Below the pieces are notes generated by a model that searched no databases, was not told the origin of the DNA, and worked only from the letters and a program-made list of their open reading frames with translations. A DNA stretch of 64,000 bases from assembly GCF_018069865.1 (NCBI RefSeq), contig NZ_JAGQDG010000001.1, forward strand, positions 620,001 to 684,000, given 5' to 3'. A program made the position numbers and the translations under genes. Shown piece after piece: positions 17,481 to 27,768 of the stretch (position 1 is the first letter of the stretch; each line of letters starts with the position of its first letter). The stretch comes from Ideonella paludis (lineage in GTDB: Bacteria; Pseudomonadota; Gammaproteobacteria; Burkholderiales; Burkholderiaceae_C).

Positions 17481-18941
17481 ATGTGTTCTTTTCGATCCGC
17501 TCAAGTTTTTGCCGTCCTGGCCACGCTGGCGCTCATGGGTGGATCGGCCTCGGCCCAGACCGTGCCTGGCAAATCCATGATCTACGACGAGGAGTGTCGT
17601 CTCGGCACCGAGTCTGGCGACAGCCAGCCCTATCACGCACTGGTGTACTACCCCAACGAGTACGCCATGCGAGTGCCGGGCCTGGTGATCGGGGCTGAGA
17701 AATCCGGCACCGACCCAGTCCGCAGGGGTGCGCAAGCCGTGAGCCTGAAGCCGGCCCCCGATGGCATCGCCGTGAACGACCGCACCACACGTTGGCTGAA
17801 GGATGTGATGCAAGGCGGCAGCAAGGCCGTGTTCATCTCCCATGTGGCCGCCTTCGACGGCCACGACGGCACGCTGGTGTTTGACGCCTATCGCAGCCCT
17901 GCCCAGGCCAACGAGAGCCGGCTCGACCCGTCGCTGAGAACAGTGCCTTGGCTGGACTGCAAGCGCCAGCCCGTGGCGCGCGCCAACGCCTATGCCGACA
18001 GCTGGCGCGGCATCAAGGCCGCCCGCGCGCAGATCACCACCGATTTGGCGCGGGGGCAATACACCCATGTGTTCATGATCGCGATGGGCTGGAACACCGT
18101 CCAGATCGAGGCGATGCAAAACTTCGCGTCGATCATCCGGACCTTGCAGGCCACCGCGCCGGATAAAGCCAACTTCAGGCCCTATGTGATCGGCTTCACC
18201 TGGCCCAGCCAATGGGACAACACCTTTTTGGGATCCGTCCTGGTGCGGCCCAGCAGCCTGTTGAACAAGGCCAATGACGCCGATGAGTTTGCGGCAGGCT
18301 GGCTGGGCGCCAGCCTGCGCTATGCCGTGCTGCCTGCCCTGGCCGAGCACGCAAAGCAGGGGCAGCGCCCCAAGCTGGTAGCCATTGGCCACAGTTTTGG
18401 GGCCCGCGCCATGTCGCATGCGGTGTGCCGGGGCACCGTGCTCCCGCCTGAAGAGGGCGGCCCCACGGGCCCACCACTGGCCCAGGGCGCAGTGGATGCC
18501 CTCATCAACCTGCAAGGGGCGTACTCCTTGAACCGCCTGCGCGCCAGCGGTGCGGGCCCTTCCGAGCTGGCCTACGCGCCAGGCTGCCCTGCAGCGACTC
18601 GCTTGGTCTTCACCGCCTCGCGGCATGACTCCGCCGCTGAAGCCGCCGCCAAGCTCCCCGGCCCGCTGTGGGCAGGCTCCATGAAGTCTTGGGAAAAGCT
18701 ACAGCGCGAGGGCATGCGCTTGGACGACGGCAGCCGCATGACGCTATGCACGGCCCAAGCGGATGGCCAGTTGGTGAAGGGCTGCGACCTGTCCTCCCAA
18801 ACCCGCATGCTGTATGTGAACGCCAGCGAGCTGATCAAATACCAATCCTTTGGCACCGGTGGCGGTGCCCACAGTGACATCTATCGGCCAGAAACGGCGC
18901 AGCTTCTGTGGCAAGTTCTGCCCCTCAACCATCAGCCGTGA
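17481..18941 (+). CDS. secreted alpha/beta-hydrolase-like protein of unknown function
   Basis: A 486-residue exported protein with signal peptide MCSFRSAQVFAVLATLALMG ending near ASAQ. The only clear functional mark is VAIGHSFGARAMSHAVCRG (about residues 302-320). There GHSFG is the nucleophile elbow of alpha/beta hydrolases, preceded by a beta strand (RPKLVAIG). A family-level name cannot be given; esterase or lipase activity is inference. GGAGGAG stands 8-15 nt before the chosen ATG. It is followed 47 nt later by a LysR gene. Confidence 0.8.
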   Translation: MCSFRSAQVFAVLATLALMGGSASAQTVPGKSMIYDEECRLGTESGDSQPYHALVYYPNEYAMRVPGLVIGAEKSGTDPVRRGAQAVSLKPAPDGIAVNDRTTRWLKDVMQGGSKAVFISHVAAFDGHDGTLVFDAYRSPAQANESRLDPSLRTVPWLDCKRQPVARANAYADSWRGIKAARAQITTDLARGQYTHVFMIAMGWNTVQIEAMQNFASIIRTLQATAPDKANFRPYVIGFTWPSQWDNTFLGSVLVRPSSLLNKANDADEFAAGWLGASLRYAVLPALAEHAKQGQRPKLVAIGHSFGARAMSHAVCRGTVLPPEEGGPTGPPLAQGAVDALINLQGAYSLNRLRASGAGPSELAYAPGCPAATRLVFTASRHDSAAEAAAKLPGPLWAGSMKSWEKLQREGMRLDDGSRMTLCTAQADGQLVKGCDLSSQTRMLYVNASELIKYQSFGTGGGAHSDIYRPETAQLLWQVLPLNHQP

Positions 18942-18988
18942 CGAGGATGCACATACCCGTGGCACGCCTGCGTTAAGGGCTCAATGAC

Positions 18989-19927
18989 ATGAGCCCAATA
19001 CCCTACAACCTGGCCCGTTTTGACTTTGTCTCCATCCGGCTGGCGGTGGCTTGCGCTCGCACAGGCAACCTCACCCAAGCTGCCCGCGAATGCCACTTGG
19101 TACTACCCGCTGCCAGCCGACGCCTCAGGGACTTGGAGCGCAGCTTGGGGGGGCCGCTTTTCGAGCGTCATTCGCGAGGGCTCACCCCCACCGACTTGGG
19201 CCGGGCCTTTATGAAGCGGGGGCTCGCTATCTTGCAAGAGCTCGACAACCTGATGGCCGAGCTGCATGACGCCCGCCAGGGCGTAGCGCGTCATTTGCAT
19301 GTTTGCTCGGGCACGGCCGCCATCATCCAATTCCTGCCACCGCTGTTGGCCGACTACGCCGCGCTGCGACCCGAGATTCAGGTCGAATTGGAAGAGCAAG
19401 TCTCCGAGCAAGTCGTGGCCTCGGTGCGCGAAGGGCGGGCCGATGTGGGCGTCTTCGTCGGTGGGCCCGAGGTCCATGGCCTGGAGGTGTGCAAGTTCCG
19501 CGAGGACGAATTGGTGCTGCTGTTGCCGCCGGGACACCGGCTCGCGGGCAAAGGTGCTTTGGAGTTCGTGCAAGCCCTGGATGAACCCTGGGTCACCCTG
19601 CATGCCGGCGCGGCCGTGCTGCAAGCCCAGCAACAAGCTGCCATGGCGGCAGGGCGGATGCTGAAGCTGCGCATGCAAGTGCGCAGCTTTGATGCGGTGG
19701 GGCATATGGTGGCTGCTGGGCTGGGCATTGCCCTGGTGCCCAAGGGCGTAGCACTGCCCCTGGTGCGCGCCAAAGCCTTGCAATGGCGGGCCCTCAGTGA
19801 TGCCTGGGCGCAGCGGCAGGTGCAGCTGTGCGTGCGCTCGGATGCCGACGCCGCCGTGAAGGAGTTACGGGATTTCCTGCAGTCGTCTTCGCAAAATGCG
19901 AAGTCTCGCCCAACGAGATTGAAATAG
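18989..19927 (+). CDS. LysR-family transcriptional regulator
   Basis: A 312-residue LysR protein. The winged HTH occupies about residues 10-70 (VSIRLAVACARTGNLTQAA, ASRRLRDLERSLGGPLFERH, GLTPTDLG). The effector domain follows, with IQVELEEQVSEQVVASVREG and a C-terminal GLGIALVPKGVALP. It is co-oriented with the CoA-transferase gene 33 nt downstream rather than divergent. It could therefore belong to the same transcript and control the catabolic cluster it leads. Confidence 0.9.
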   Translation: MSPIPYNLARFDFVSIRLAVACARTGNLTQAARECHLVLPAASRRLRDLERSLGGPLFERHSRGLTPTDLGRAFMKRGLAILQELDNLMAELHDARQGVARHLHVCSGTAAIIQFLPPLLADYAALRPEIQVELEEQVSEQVVASVREGRADVGVFVGGPEVHGLEVCKFREDELVLLLPPGHRLAGKGALEFVQALDEPWVTLHAGAAVLQAQQQAAMAAGRMLKLRMQVRSFDAVGHMVAAGLGIALVPKGVALPLVRAKALQWRALSDAWAQRQVQLCVRSDADAAVKELRDFLQSSSQNAKSRPTRLK

Positions 19928-19960
19928 ACGGCACACGCAGCGGCCTCGGACACTGGCCGC

Positions 19961-21202
19961 ATGTCACAAGCCGCCACCACTTCTCCACCGCCTGAGGCCA
20001 GCACCCCCTCTTCCATGGCCGCCTTGGCAGGCCTCAAGGTGCTGGAGTTGGGCCAACTGATCGCCGGCCCTTTTGCCGCTAAGACTTTGGCCGACTTTGG
20101 AGCCGAGGTCATCAAGGTCGAAGCCCCAGGCGCTGGCGACCCGCTGCGCAAGTGGCGCATGCTCAAAGACGGCACCTCGATCTGGTGGCAAGTGCAGTCG
20201 CGCAACAAGCGCTCGGTGGCACTCGACCTTCGCCACCCTGACGGGCAAGCGCTGGTTCGCCAACTGGCGTTGGAAGCCGATGTGCTGATCGAGAACTTCC
20301 GGCCCGGCGCGCTGGAAGGCTGGGGGCTGGACCCCACAGACTTGCTGGCTGCCAACCCCCGCTTGATCGTCTTGCGCATCAGTGGCTATGGCCAGACCGG
20401 CCCCTATCGCAACAAGCCGGGCTTCGGGGTGATTGCAGAGGCCATGGGTGGGCTCAGGCACCTGACCGCGGAGCCCGGCCGCGTGCCCGTGCGGGTCGGT
20501 GTGAGCCTGGGGGACACCCTGGCCGCTTTGCATGGCGTGATCGGCATTTTGCTGGCCCTGCAGCACCGCCATGCCAGCGGCCAGGGGCAGATCATTGACA
20601 TTGCCTTGTATGAGGCGGTCTTCAACTGCATGGAAAGCCTGCTGCCCGAGTACAGCGCCTTCGGTGCGGTGCGGCAGGCTGCGGGCAGCGCCCTGCCAGG
20701 CATTGCACCCACCAATGCCTACCTGTGCAAAGACGGTGGCTACGCGCTGGTGGCGGGCAATGGCGACAGCATATTCCGGCGCCTGATGCAGCTCATCGGG
20801 CGCGAGGACCTTGCTCAAGACCCCGCATTGGCCGACAACGCAGGGCGCGTCAGCCGAGTCCAGGAGCTAGACGCCGCCATTGGTGCCTGGACAGCCCAAC
20901 ACAGTGTGGCGGACGTCTTGGCTCAGCTCGACAAGGCTTCCGTGCCCGCTGGTCGCATCTACACCGTGGCCGACATTGCGGCCGACCCGCATTACCAAGC
21001 ACGGGGCATGCTGGACACCTTGACGCTGACTGACGGCAGCGCCGTGCAGGTGCCTGGCATCGTGCCCAAGCTGTCGCGCACACCGGGCCAACATCGCCAA
21101 CTGGCCCCCAGCTTGGGCCAGGACACTGACCTCATCCTGCACGAGATGGGCCTGAGCCCGGCGCAGATTCAAGACCTTCGCACCCGTGGTGTGATCCAGT
21201 GA
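19961..21202 (+). CDS. CaiB/BaiF-family (class III) CoA transferase
   Basis: Moves CoA between carboxylic acids through an aspartyl-CoA intermediate. The 413-residue protein has the family opening LAGLKVLELGQLIAGPFAAK, then LADFGAEVIKVEAPG, NKRSVALDLRHPDG, and ENFRPGALEGWGLDP. ISGYGQTGPYRNKPGF and VGVSLGDTLAALHG follow; the Asp in GVSLGD is the expected nucleophile. It is followed 10 nt later by an HMG-CoA-lyase-like gene. That pairing suggests activation of a 3-hydroxy-(3-methyl) dicarboxylic acid for retro-aldol cleavage, as in the human SUGCT/HMGCL pair. The exact acid is unknown. Confidence 0.9.
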   Translation: MSQAATTSPPPEASTPSSMAALAGLKVLELGQLIAGPFAAKTLADFGAEVIKVEAPGAGDPLRKWRMLKDGTSIWWQVQSRNKRSVALDLRHPDGQALVRQLALEADVLIENFRPGALEGWGLDPTDLLAANPRLIVLRISGYGQTGPYRNKPGFGVIAEAMGGLRHLTAEPGRVPVRVGVSLGDTLAALHGVIGILLALQHRHASGQGQIIDIALYEAVFNCMESLLPEYSAFGAVRQAAGSALPGIAPTNAYLCKDGGYALVAGNGDSIFRRLMQLIGREDLAQDPALADNAGRVSRVQELDAAIGAWTAQHSVADVLAQLDKASVPAGRIYTVADIAADPHYQARGMLDTLTLTDGSAVQVPGIVPKLSRTPGQHRQLAPSLGQDTDLILHEMGLSPAQIQDLRTRGVIQ

Positions 21203-21212
21203 GACCCCAACC

Positions 21213-22151
21213 ATGACCCGCCTTTACTTCAATGAAGTGGTGACCCGCGATGGGTTTCAAAACGAGGCCCACTTCGTCCCTACCGCAGACAAAGTGGCCC
21301 TGATCGACGGCCTAAGCCAGTGTGGCTTTGCCAAGATCGAGGTGACCTCGTTCACCTCGGCCAAGGCCATTCCCATGCTCAAGGATGCCGAGGCCGTGAT
21401 GGGCCAGATTCAGCGCGCCCCCGGTGTGGAGTACACGGTGCTGGTGCCCAATGTGCGCGGCGCTGAGCGTGCACGAGAGTGCCGTGCTGACGAATGGAAC
21501 TTGGTCATGTCCACGTCCGAAACGCACAACCTGGCCAATCTGCGCATGGGGCGCGAGCAAAGCTTTGCAGGCCTGCGGGATGTGGTGGCTCAAGCCCGCG
21601 GGCATGCGGCGGTGAATGTATCGCTCTCGACTTGCTTTGGCTGCCCCATGGAGGGCGAGGTTCCCGCCGCAGAGGTGCTGCGCTGGGCCGACCGCTTTGC
21701 CACGCTGGGCGTGCGCGGACTAACGATATGCGACACCACCGGCATGGCCCACCCTCGCCAAGCAGCGGCCATGGCACAGGCCCTGAGAAGCCGCTTTGCG
21801 GACTTGCAAATCACCTTTCACTTTCACAACACCCGAGGCATGGGGCTGGCCAATGTGCTGGCCTCGGTGGATGAAGGCATTGTGCGATTCGACGGCTCCT
21901 TGGGTGGCTTGGGCGGTTGTCCTTACGCCCCTGGTGCCAGCGGCAACATTTGCAGCGAAGACGCCATCCACATGCTCCAAGCCATGGGCCTGGATACAGG
22001 CATTGATCTGCCTCGGCTGTTGACCTTGGCTCGGCAATTGCCAGATCTGGTGGGGCATGAAGTGCCCAGCCAAGTGGCCAAGGCCGGACGCACACAAGAC
22101 CTCCACCCCACCCCCGCCTACGTTGAAGAACTCAGATCGGAGCGCTCATGA
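21213..22151 (+). CDS. hydroxymethylglutaryl-CoA lyase-family protein
   Basis: TIM-barrel retro-aldolase of the DRE-TIM group, 312 residues. Key segments are EVVTRDGFQNE (catalytic Arg and metal Asp), IEVTSFTSAKAIPML, ICDTTGMAHP, FHFHNTRGMGLAN (metal His pair) and the flexible loop GGLGGCPYAPGASGNICSED with the essential Cys. The motifs are intact, so it is likely active on HMG-CoA or a close 3-hydroxyacyl-CoA. The stop overlaps the next start (ATGA). Confidence 0.9.
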   Translation: MTRLYFNEVVTRDGFQNEAHFVPTADKVALIDGLSQCGFAKIEVTSFTSAKAIPMLKDAEAVMGQIQRAPGVEYTVLVPNVRGAERARECRADEWNLVMSTSETHNLANLRMGREQSFAGLRDVVAQARGHAAVNVSLSTCFGCPMEGEVPAAEVLRWADRFATLGVRGLTICDTTGMAHPRQAAAMAQALRSRFADLQITFHFHNTRGMGLANVLASVDEGIVRFDGSLGGLGGCPYAPGASGNICSEDAIHMLQAMGLDTGIDLPRLLTLARQLPDLVGHEVPSQVAKAGRTQDLHPTPAYVEELRSERS

Positions 22152-22540
22152 TTGACCACCTTGACCACCTGGTTCTCACCACCTCCCGACCCCAGGCCTG
22201 CATTGACTTCTACACACGTGTTTTGGGCATGCAGCTGGAGTCATTCATCGGCGGCACACCGCCGGTGGAACGTCAGGCCCTGAAGTTTGGCCACCAAAAG
22301 ATCAACATCCATGTCCAGGGTTCGGAGTTCGAACCCAAGGCCCACCTGCCGGTGCCCGGCGCATTGGACCTGTGCTTCATCGCGTCCATGCCTCTGCAGG
22401 CCGTGATCGAGCGCTTACAGCAGGCCGAGTGGCCGATTGTGGAAGGCCCGGTGTTACGCACCGGTGCCACACAGAAGATCCGGTCCGTCTATGTGCGCGA
22501 CCCGGACTTCAACTTGATTGAGATTTCCGAACTTGTTTGA
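22148..22540 (+). CDS. VOC-family protein (glyoxalase domain-containing type)
   Basis: A 130-residue vicinal-oxygen-chelate protein: IDHLDHLVLTTSRPQACIDFY, then RVLGMQLES, KFGHQKINIHVQG, and the terminal VRDPDFNLIEISE. It resembles the small GLOD5-like group. It is coupled to the lyase gene by a 4-nt overlap, so it probably serves the same pathway, perhaps as an epimerase- or isomerase-like step. The substrate is not determinable. Confidence 0.85.
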   Translation: MIDHLDHLVLTTSRPQACIDFYTRVLGMQLESFIGGTPPVERQALKFGHQKINIHVQGSEFEPKAHLPVPGALDLCFIASMPLQAVIERLQQAEWPIVEGPVLRTGATQKIRSVYVRDPDFNLIEISELV

Positions 22541-22583
22541 CACCATGCGCCGGCTCAAGCCCGCGCGCCTGCAGGAGAACCCC

Positions 22584-23558
22584 ATGAATCGTCGTCATCT
22601 GGTCACCACCCTTGGCCTCATCGCTACTGCCTTCAGCACCCAGGCGCTGGCACAGGCTCGCTATCCGGACAAGCCCATCACCTTGGTGGTACCCAGCGCA
22701 CCGGGCGGCACTACGGACTTCACCGCCAGGCTGATCAGTGACGCGCTGAGCAAGGCCCTGGGGCAGCCCGTCATTGTGGACAACAAGGCCGGCGGTGCCG
22801 GCAATATTGGCAACCAAGCCGTGGCCCGCGCCAAGGCCGATGGCTACACCCTGCTCGTGGCCTACAGCGGCTATCAAGTGGGCAATCCGCACCTCTTTGC
22901 CAAAGCAGGTTGGGACCCGATCAAAGACTTTGCGCCGGTGGCCATGCTCAGCCGGGCTCCTCAGGTGGTGACGACCCGCGCCAACCTGCCTGCCAATACC
23001 CTGGCCGAGTTGGTGGCCTATGCCAAAGCCAACCCCGGCAAGCTCAACTATGCGTCTTCGGGCAATGGCTCTATTCAACACATCGCGGGCGAGTTGTTCA
23101 AACAATTGACGGGCACCTTCATCACGCACATTCCCTACCGTGGCGCCGGCCCCGCCGTGCAGGATCTGATGGGCGGCCAGATGGACCTGTTCATCACCAC
23201 CCCAGCGTCGGTGGTCAGCCAGATCAAGGGGGGCAAGCTGAAGGCCTTGGCCGTCACCAGCGACCATCGCCTCAGTGCGCTGCCACAGGTGCCCACCGCC
23301 GTTGAAGCAGGGCTCAAGGGTTTCAATCTCGACTCCTGGTTTGCGCTCTATGCACCCGCCGGCACACCGCCCGAAGTCATTCAAACTTTGAACACCGAGA
23401 TCGGAAAGATCCTGGCTCAGCCCGACATTCGCCGCCGCGCTGAGGATGCGGGCGTCACGGTCGACACCATGACACCGGCTCAACTGGGCGAGTTCACGCA
23501 AAAGGAACTGGCCTATTGGGGCAAGGTCATCAAGACAGCCAAGATCACTACCGAGTAA
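22584..23558 (+). CDS. Bug/TctC-family tripartite tricarboxylate transporter substrate-binding protein
   Basis: Periplasmic carboxylate-binding receptor, 324 residues. The signal peptide MNRRHLVTTLGLIATAFSTQALAQA is followed by the Bug opening YPDKPITLVVPSAPGGTTD, then DNKAGGAGNIGNQAVA, YASSGNGSIQHIAGELF and HIPYRGAGPAVQDLMGG. The start at 22584 is preceded by CAGGAG. No TctA/TctB membrane partners are nearby, as is usual for the expanded Bug family of Burkholderiales. Its position makes the pathway substrate its probable ligand. Confidence 0.92.
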   Translation: MNRRHLVTTLGLIATAFSTQALAQARYPDKPITLVVPSAPGGTTDFTARLISDALSKALGQPVIVDNKAGGAGNIGNQAVARAKADGYTLLVAYSGYQVGNPHLFAKAGWDPIKDFAPVAMLSRAPQVVTTRANLPANTLAELVAYAKANPGKLNYASSGNGSIQHIAGELFKQLTGTFITHIPYRGAGPAVQDLMGGQMDLFITTPASVVSQIKGGKLKALAVTSDHRLSALPQVPTAVEAGLKGFNLDSWFALYAPAGTPPEVIQTLNTEIGKILAQPDIRRRAEDAGVTVDTMTPAQLGEFTQKELAYWGKVIKTAKITTE

Positions 23559-23568
23559 GCCCGCGCCG

Positions 23569-24519
23569 ATGAACATCGTTTTTCTCGACGGCGACACCCT
23601 GCCCGCGCACACCCGGCTGCGCCCACCAGCGTTTGCCCACCAATGGGTTCAGCACGGGAAGACACTGCCCGAAGAGGTGACCAAACGCGTTGTCGATGCA
23701 GACGTGCTGGTGGTCAACAAGGTTCGACTGGATGCCCAATCACTGAGTGCAGCACCACACCTGCGCCTGATTGCCGTAGCAGCCACCGGCACCAACCACA
23801 TTGACCTTGAGGCCTGCCGCCGCAGAGGCATTGTGGTGAGCAATATCCGCAACTACGCCGCCCACACGGTGCCCGAGCACACGCTGGCCCTGCTGTTTGC
23901 GTTGCGCCGCAGCGTGTGCGCCTATCGCGACGCCGTGCGCGCCGGGCGCTGGCAAGCCGCCGGGCAGTTCTGCTTTTTCGATCACCCCATCCGCGACTTG
24001 GCGGGCTCTACGCTGGGGGTGATTGGAGATGGTGTGCTGGGCCAGGCCGTGGCGCGCCTGGGTGAGGCGCTGGGCATGCGGGTGCTGATGTCCGGCCACA
24101 AAGGTCGCCAGGGCCAGGGCACGCTCTACACCCCATTCGAAGAGGTGCTGGCGCGGTCTGATGTGCTGACCCTGCACTGCCCTCTGACCCCGCAAACCCG
24201 CCACATGATTGGCGCACCCGAGTTTGCACAGATGGCCCGCTCACCCCTGCTGATCAACACGGCGCGAGGCGGTTTGGTGGATGAATCAGCCGTCGGACCA
24301 GCTTTGGACGCCGGGCAGATCGCCGGGGCTGCCTTCGATGTGACTGAGCAAGAGCCGCCACCCGCCGACCACCCCTTCATGGCCTTGCTAGATCGACCTA
24401 ACTTCATCCTCACCCCTCATGTGGCATGGGCCAGCCAGGAGGCCACCCAAGCGCTGGCCGATCAGTTGATCGACAACATCGAGGCCTTTCAACGCGGTGC
24501 GCCGGTGAATGTGGTGTGA
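23569..24519 (+). CDS. D-2-hydroxyacid dehydrogenase (hydroxypyruvate/glyoxylate reductase type)
   Basis: NAD(P)H-dependent reductase of 2-oxoacids, 316 residues. The nucleotide loop is GVIGDGVLGQAVARLG (about 145-160). The catalytic triad is visible as Arg in INTARGGLVDE, Glu in DVTEQEPPPADHPF and His in LTPHVAWASQ. The N-terminal substrate domain has VAATGTNHIDLEACRRRGI. It lies 10 nt behind the Bug gene. With the glycerate kinase that follows it could turn hydroxypyruvate into glycerate and then 2-phosphoglycerate (inference). Confidence 0.9.
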   Translation: MNIVFLDGDTLPAHTRLRPPAFAHQWVQHGKTLPEEVTKRVVDADVLVVNKVRLDAQSLSAAPHLRLIAVAATGTNHIDLEACRRRGIVVSNIRNYAAHTVPEHTLALLFALRRSVCAYRDAVRAGRWQAAGQFCFFDHPIRDLAGSTLGVIGDGVLGQAVARLGEALGMRVLMSGHKGRQGQGTLYTPFEEVLARSDVLTLHCPLTPQTRHMIGAPEFAQMARSPLLINTARGGLVDESAVGPALDAGQIAGAAFDVTEQEPPPADHPFMALLDRPNFILTPHVAWASQEATQALADQLIDNIEAFQRGAPVNVV

Positions 24520-24603
24520 ACCAGGCTGTGGCTGGGGCTTGAGCGGTAGAGTTCGGGACACCAAGTGCGATTAACCCCCCCACACGCTGGTCTGCCCAAC
24601 ACC

Positions 24604-25962
<1,359 letters not shown>

Positions 25963-25972
25963 CGGAGCCCCC

Positions 25973-26320
25973 TTGTCTAAGCCCCTTGCAAAGCGCAATG
26001 TGCTGTTCGTCTGCAGCCGCAACCAATGGCGCAGCCCCACGGCAGAGCAGATCTTCCGCAGGCACCCAGATCTCAACGCACGCTCGGGCGGCACCAGCCC
26101 CAAAGCCAAGCATGCGGTGAACGAGAACGACATGGCCTGGGCGGATGTGGTGATGGTCATGGAGCCCAAGCACAAGCAAAGGCTGATGGCTGACTTCTCT
26201 GAAGCGCTGCGCGACAAGCCTCTTCATGTGCTCGACATCCCCGATGAGTACCAGTACATGGACCCGGAACTCGTGGAGATGCTGGAGCAGTCCGTGCCCG
26301 CCCTTCTCGGGCTAGAGTGA
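25973..26320 (+). CDS. low-molecular-weight protein-tyrosine-phosphatase-like protein
   Basis: Small P-loop phosphatase-like protein. The loop VLFVCSRNQWRSPTAE matches the CX5R(S) active site of LMW-PTPs, but with Q-W in the centre, typical of a short (about 110-residue) bacterial subgroup. VMVMEPKHKQRL follows, and near the end LDIPDEYQYMDPELV, where DIPDEY replaces the canonical DPY general-acid motif. A TTG start at 25973 with GGAG six nt upstream gives 115 residues. An ATG at 25934 would overlap the glycerate kinase by 29 nt. Its substrate is unknown. Confidence 0.8.
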   Translation: MSKPLAKRNVLFVCSRNQWRSPTAEQIFRRHPDLNARSGGTSPKAKHAVNENDMAWADVVMVMEPKHKQRLMADFSEALRDKPLHVLDIPDEYQYMDPELVEMLEQSVPALLGLE

Positions 26321-26375
26321 AGGATCCCAGCACCCGCTGGAGCCCGCAACCTTTTCTCAGAAGCGACGACTCACC

Positions 26376-26732
26376 ATGACGTTTCAAATCACCCCTCACC
26401 TGGCTTGGCTGCTCCTGTTGGTGGCCGGGCTGCTGGAAGTCGTTTGGTCGGTCAGCATGAAGGCCTCTGAGGGCTTCTCCAAGCCGATCATGACCGCCGT
26501 CACCCTGGTGGCCGCTTGGCTCAGCTTTTGGCTGCTGGGTTTGGCCATGCGCCAGTTGCCCCTGGGCACCGCCTATGCCGTGTGGGTGGGCATTGGCACC
26601 GTGGGTGCGGCTGTGCTGGGCATGGTTTTCTTTGGCGAGCAGTTCACCCTCGCACGCGTCGCCTGCATCGGGCTGATCGTGGTGGGGGTGTTGGGCTTGA
26701 AGTTGCTGGGGGCGGAGACCTCAAGCTCATGA
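26376..26732 (+). CDS. sugE: SMR-family transporter, SugE/Gdx guanidinium exporter type
   Basis: A 118-residue, four-helix membrane protein. LLLLVAGLLEVVWSVSMKASEGF carries the essential Glu of SMR transporters in the GLLEVVWxxxxK context that marks the Gdx/SugE branch rather than EmrE. LPLGTAYAVWVGIGTVGAAVLG is the conserved second half. Gdx proteins exchange guanidinium for two protons. No guanidine riboswitch was found in the 55-nt leader. The stop overlaps the GFA gene start. Confidence 0.9.
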   Translation: MTFQITPHLAWLLLLVAGLLEVVWSVSMKASEGFSKPIMTAVTLVAAWLSFWLLGLAMRQLPLGTAYAVWVGIGTVGAAVLGMVFFGEQFTLARVACIGLIVVGVLGLKLLGAETSSS

Positions 26733-27184
26733 CAACCCCTTCAGGGAACCCACCCCAGGTGACGACTTCCACCACACTGCACGGCGCCTGCCACTGCGGG
26801 CGTTTGCAGCTGCGGTTTGACACCACGTTAGAGCCTGGCGGCATCCGCCCCAGGGCTTGCGATTGCTCGTTCTGCACCAAGCATGGTGCGGCCTACATCT
26901 CTGACCCGCAAGGCCGCTTGCGCCTTGAGGTGGCTGAGGCCGCAGCGCTGCACCACTACACCCAAGGCTCTGGGCTGGCCAATTTCGTGCTGTGCCAGCA
27001 CTGTGGTGTGTTGATGGGCGTGGTGTTCGAACACGGCGAGCAGGTCTTGGGGGCCGTCAATGCCCGCTGCTTGGCAGAACATGCTGCTTTGGGGCCTGCA
27101 CAGACAGCCTCGCCCCAAACCCTGAGCGCAGCAGAGAAACAGCAGCGCTGGGCCGCGCTGTGGACGCCCACGGTCCAGGGCTGA
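26729..27184 (+). CDS. GFA family protein (glutathione-dependent formaldehyde-activating enzyme fold)
   Basis: A 151-residue zinc-binding GFA-fold protein. The cysteine ligands are arranged as usual: HGACHCGRLQLRF, CDCSFCTKHGA and VLCQHCGVLMGVVFEHG. GFA members include S-(hydroxymethyl)glutathione synthase and many uncharacterised proteins; the specific reaction is open. The start shares ATGA with the SMR transporter stop, an unusual coupling. The in-frame extension upstream lies wholly inside that gene and is rejected. Confidence 0.87.
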   Translation: MTTPSGNPPQVTTSTTLHGACHCGRLQLRFDTTLEPGGIRPRACDCSFCTKHGAAYISDPQGRLRLEVAEAAALHHYTQGSGLANFVLCQHCGVLMGVVFEHGEQVLGAVNARCLAEHAALGPAQTASPQTLSAAEKQQRWAALWTPTVQG

Positions 27185-27309
27185 ACCGGCCACCGCTCGC
27201 GCCCACCCACCACCACTCGCGCCACCACACCCCCGCTCGTCGCACGGCGGCTGCGCCCGCAGGCGCATCGGTTCACAGTCTCCTCACTCACCTATGTACG
27301 GAGACTGAC

Positions 27310-27753
27310 ATGACCCCATCCAAACCCCTGATTCGACACCTCCTGGCCAGCCTGGCCCTCGCCGCGCTGGGCACAGGCGCCGCCCTGGCCCAAGGCAGCC
27401 TGCCCGAAGGCTGCGGCCTGCAGTTGGAGATCAAGCGAGTGACCGCTGGCTCCGGCCCGGTGATGGTGGCGGTGTATGAAAGCGAAGCCCAGTTCATGAA
27501 GGAGATGGCGCTGGCCGTGGCCGTGCAGGCCAAGGGCGAGCGCGTGAGCCTGCCGCTGTGCACCCTGAGCAGCGAAGAAGTGGCGGTGATGATCTACCAA
27601 GACCTGGACCGCAACGGCAAGCTGGGCACCAACTTCATGGGCATTCCCAATGAGCCCTATGGCGCCTCGGGCGAGCCCAGCTTTGGCCCTCCGAGCTGGG
27701 CCAAGGCCAAGGTGCGGGCCGACGGCCGCAGCATCAGCGTCACCCTCAACTGA
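27310..27753 (+). CDS. DUF2141 domain-containing secreted protein
   Basis: A 147-residue periplasmic protein. It has a signal peptide (LLASLALAALGTGAALAQG) and then a beta-sandwich DUF2141 domain: LEIKRVTAGSGPVMVAVYES, MIYQDLDRNGKLGTNFMGIP, and NEPYGASGEPSFGPPSW. The DxNxNGxLDxN-like turn and the NEPYG(F/A)S phrase are diagnostic. It lies 15 nt upstream of a carotenoid oxygenase gene, with which it is probably co-transcribed. Confidence 0.88.
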   Translation: MTPSKPLIRHLLASLALAALGTGAALAQGSLPEGCGLQLEIKRVTAGSGPVMVAVYESEAQFMKEMALAVAVQAKGERVSLPLCTLSSEEVAVMIYQDLDRNGKLGTNFMGIPNEPYGASGEPSFGPPSWAKAKVRADGRSISVTLN

Positions 27754-27768
27754 GCGGAGGCCGCAACC

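Noticed and set aside
26321-26375. Guanidine riboswitch before the SugE/Gdx gene
   Set aside because: Only a short CCAGC-ACCC-GCTGG hairpin is present; it lacks the ACGR loops of guanidine-II and the conserved cores of guanidine-I and -III, and the leader is only 55 nt.
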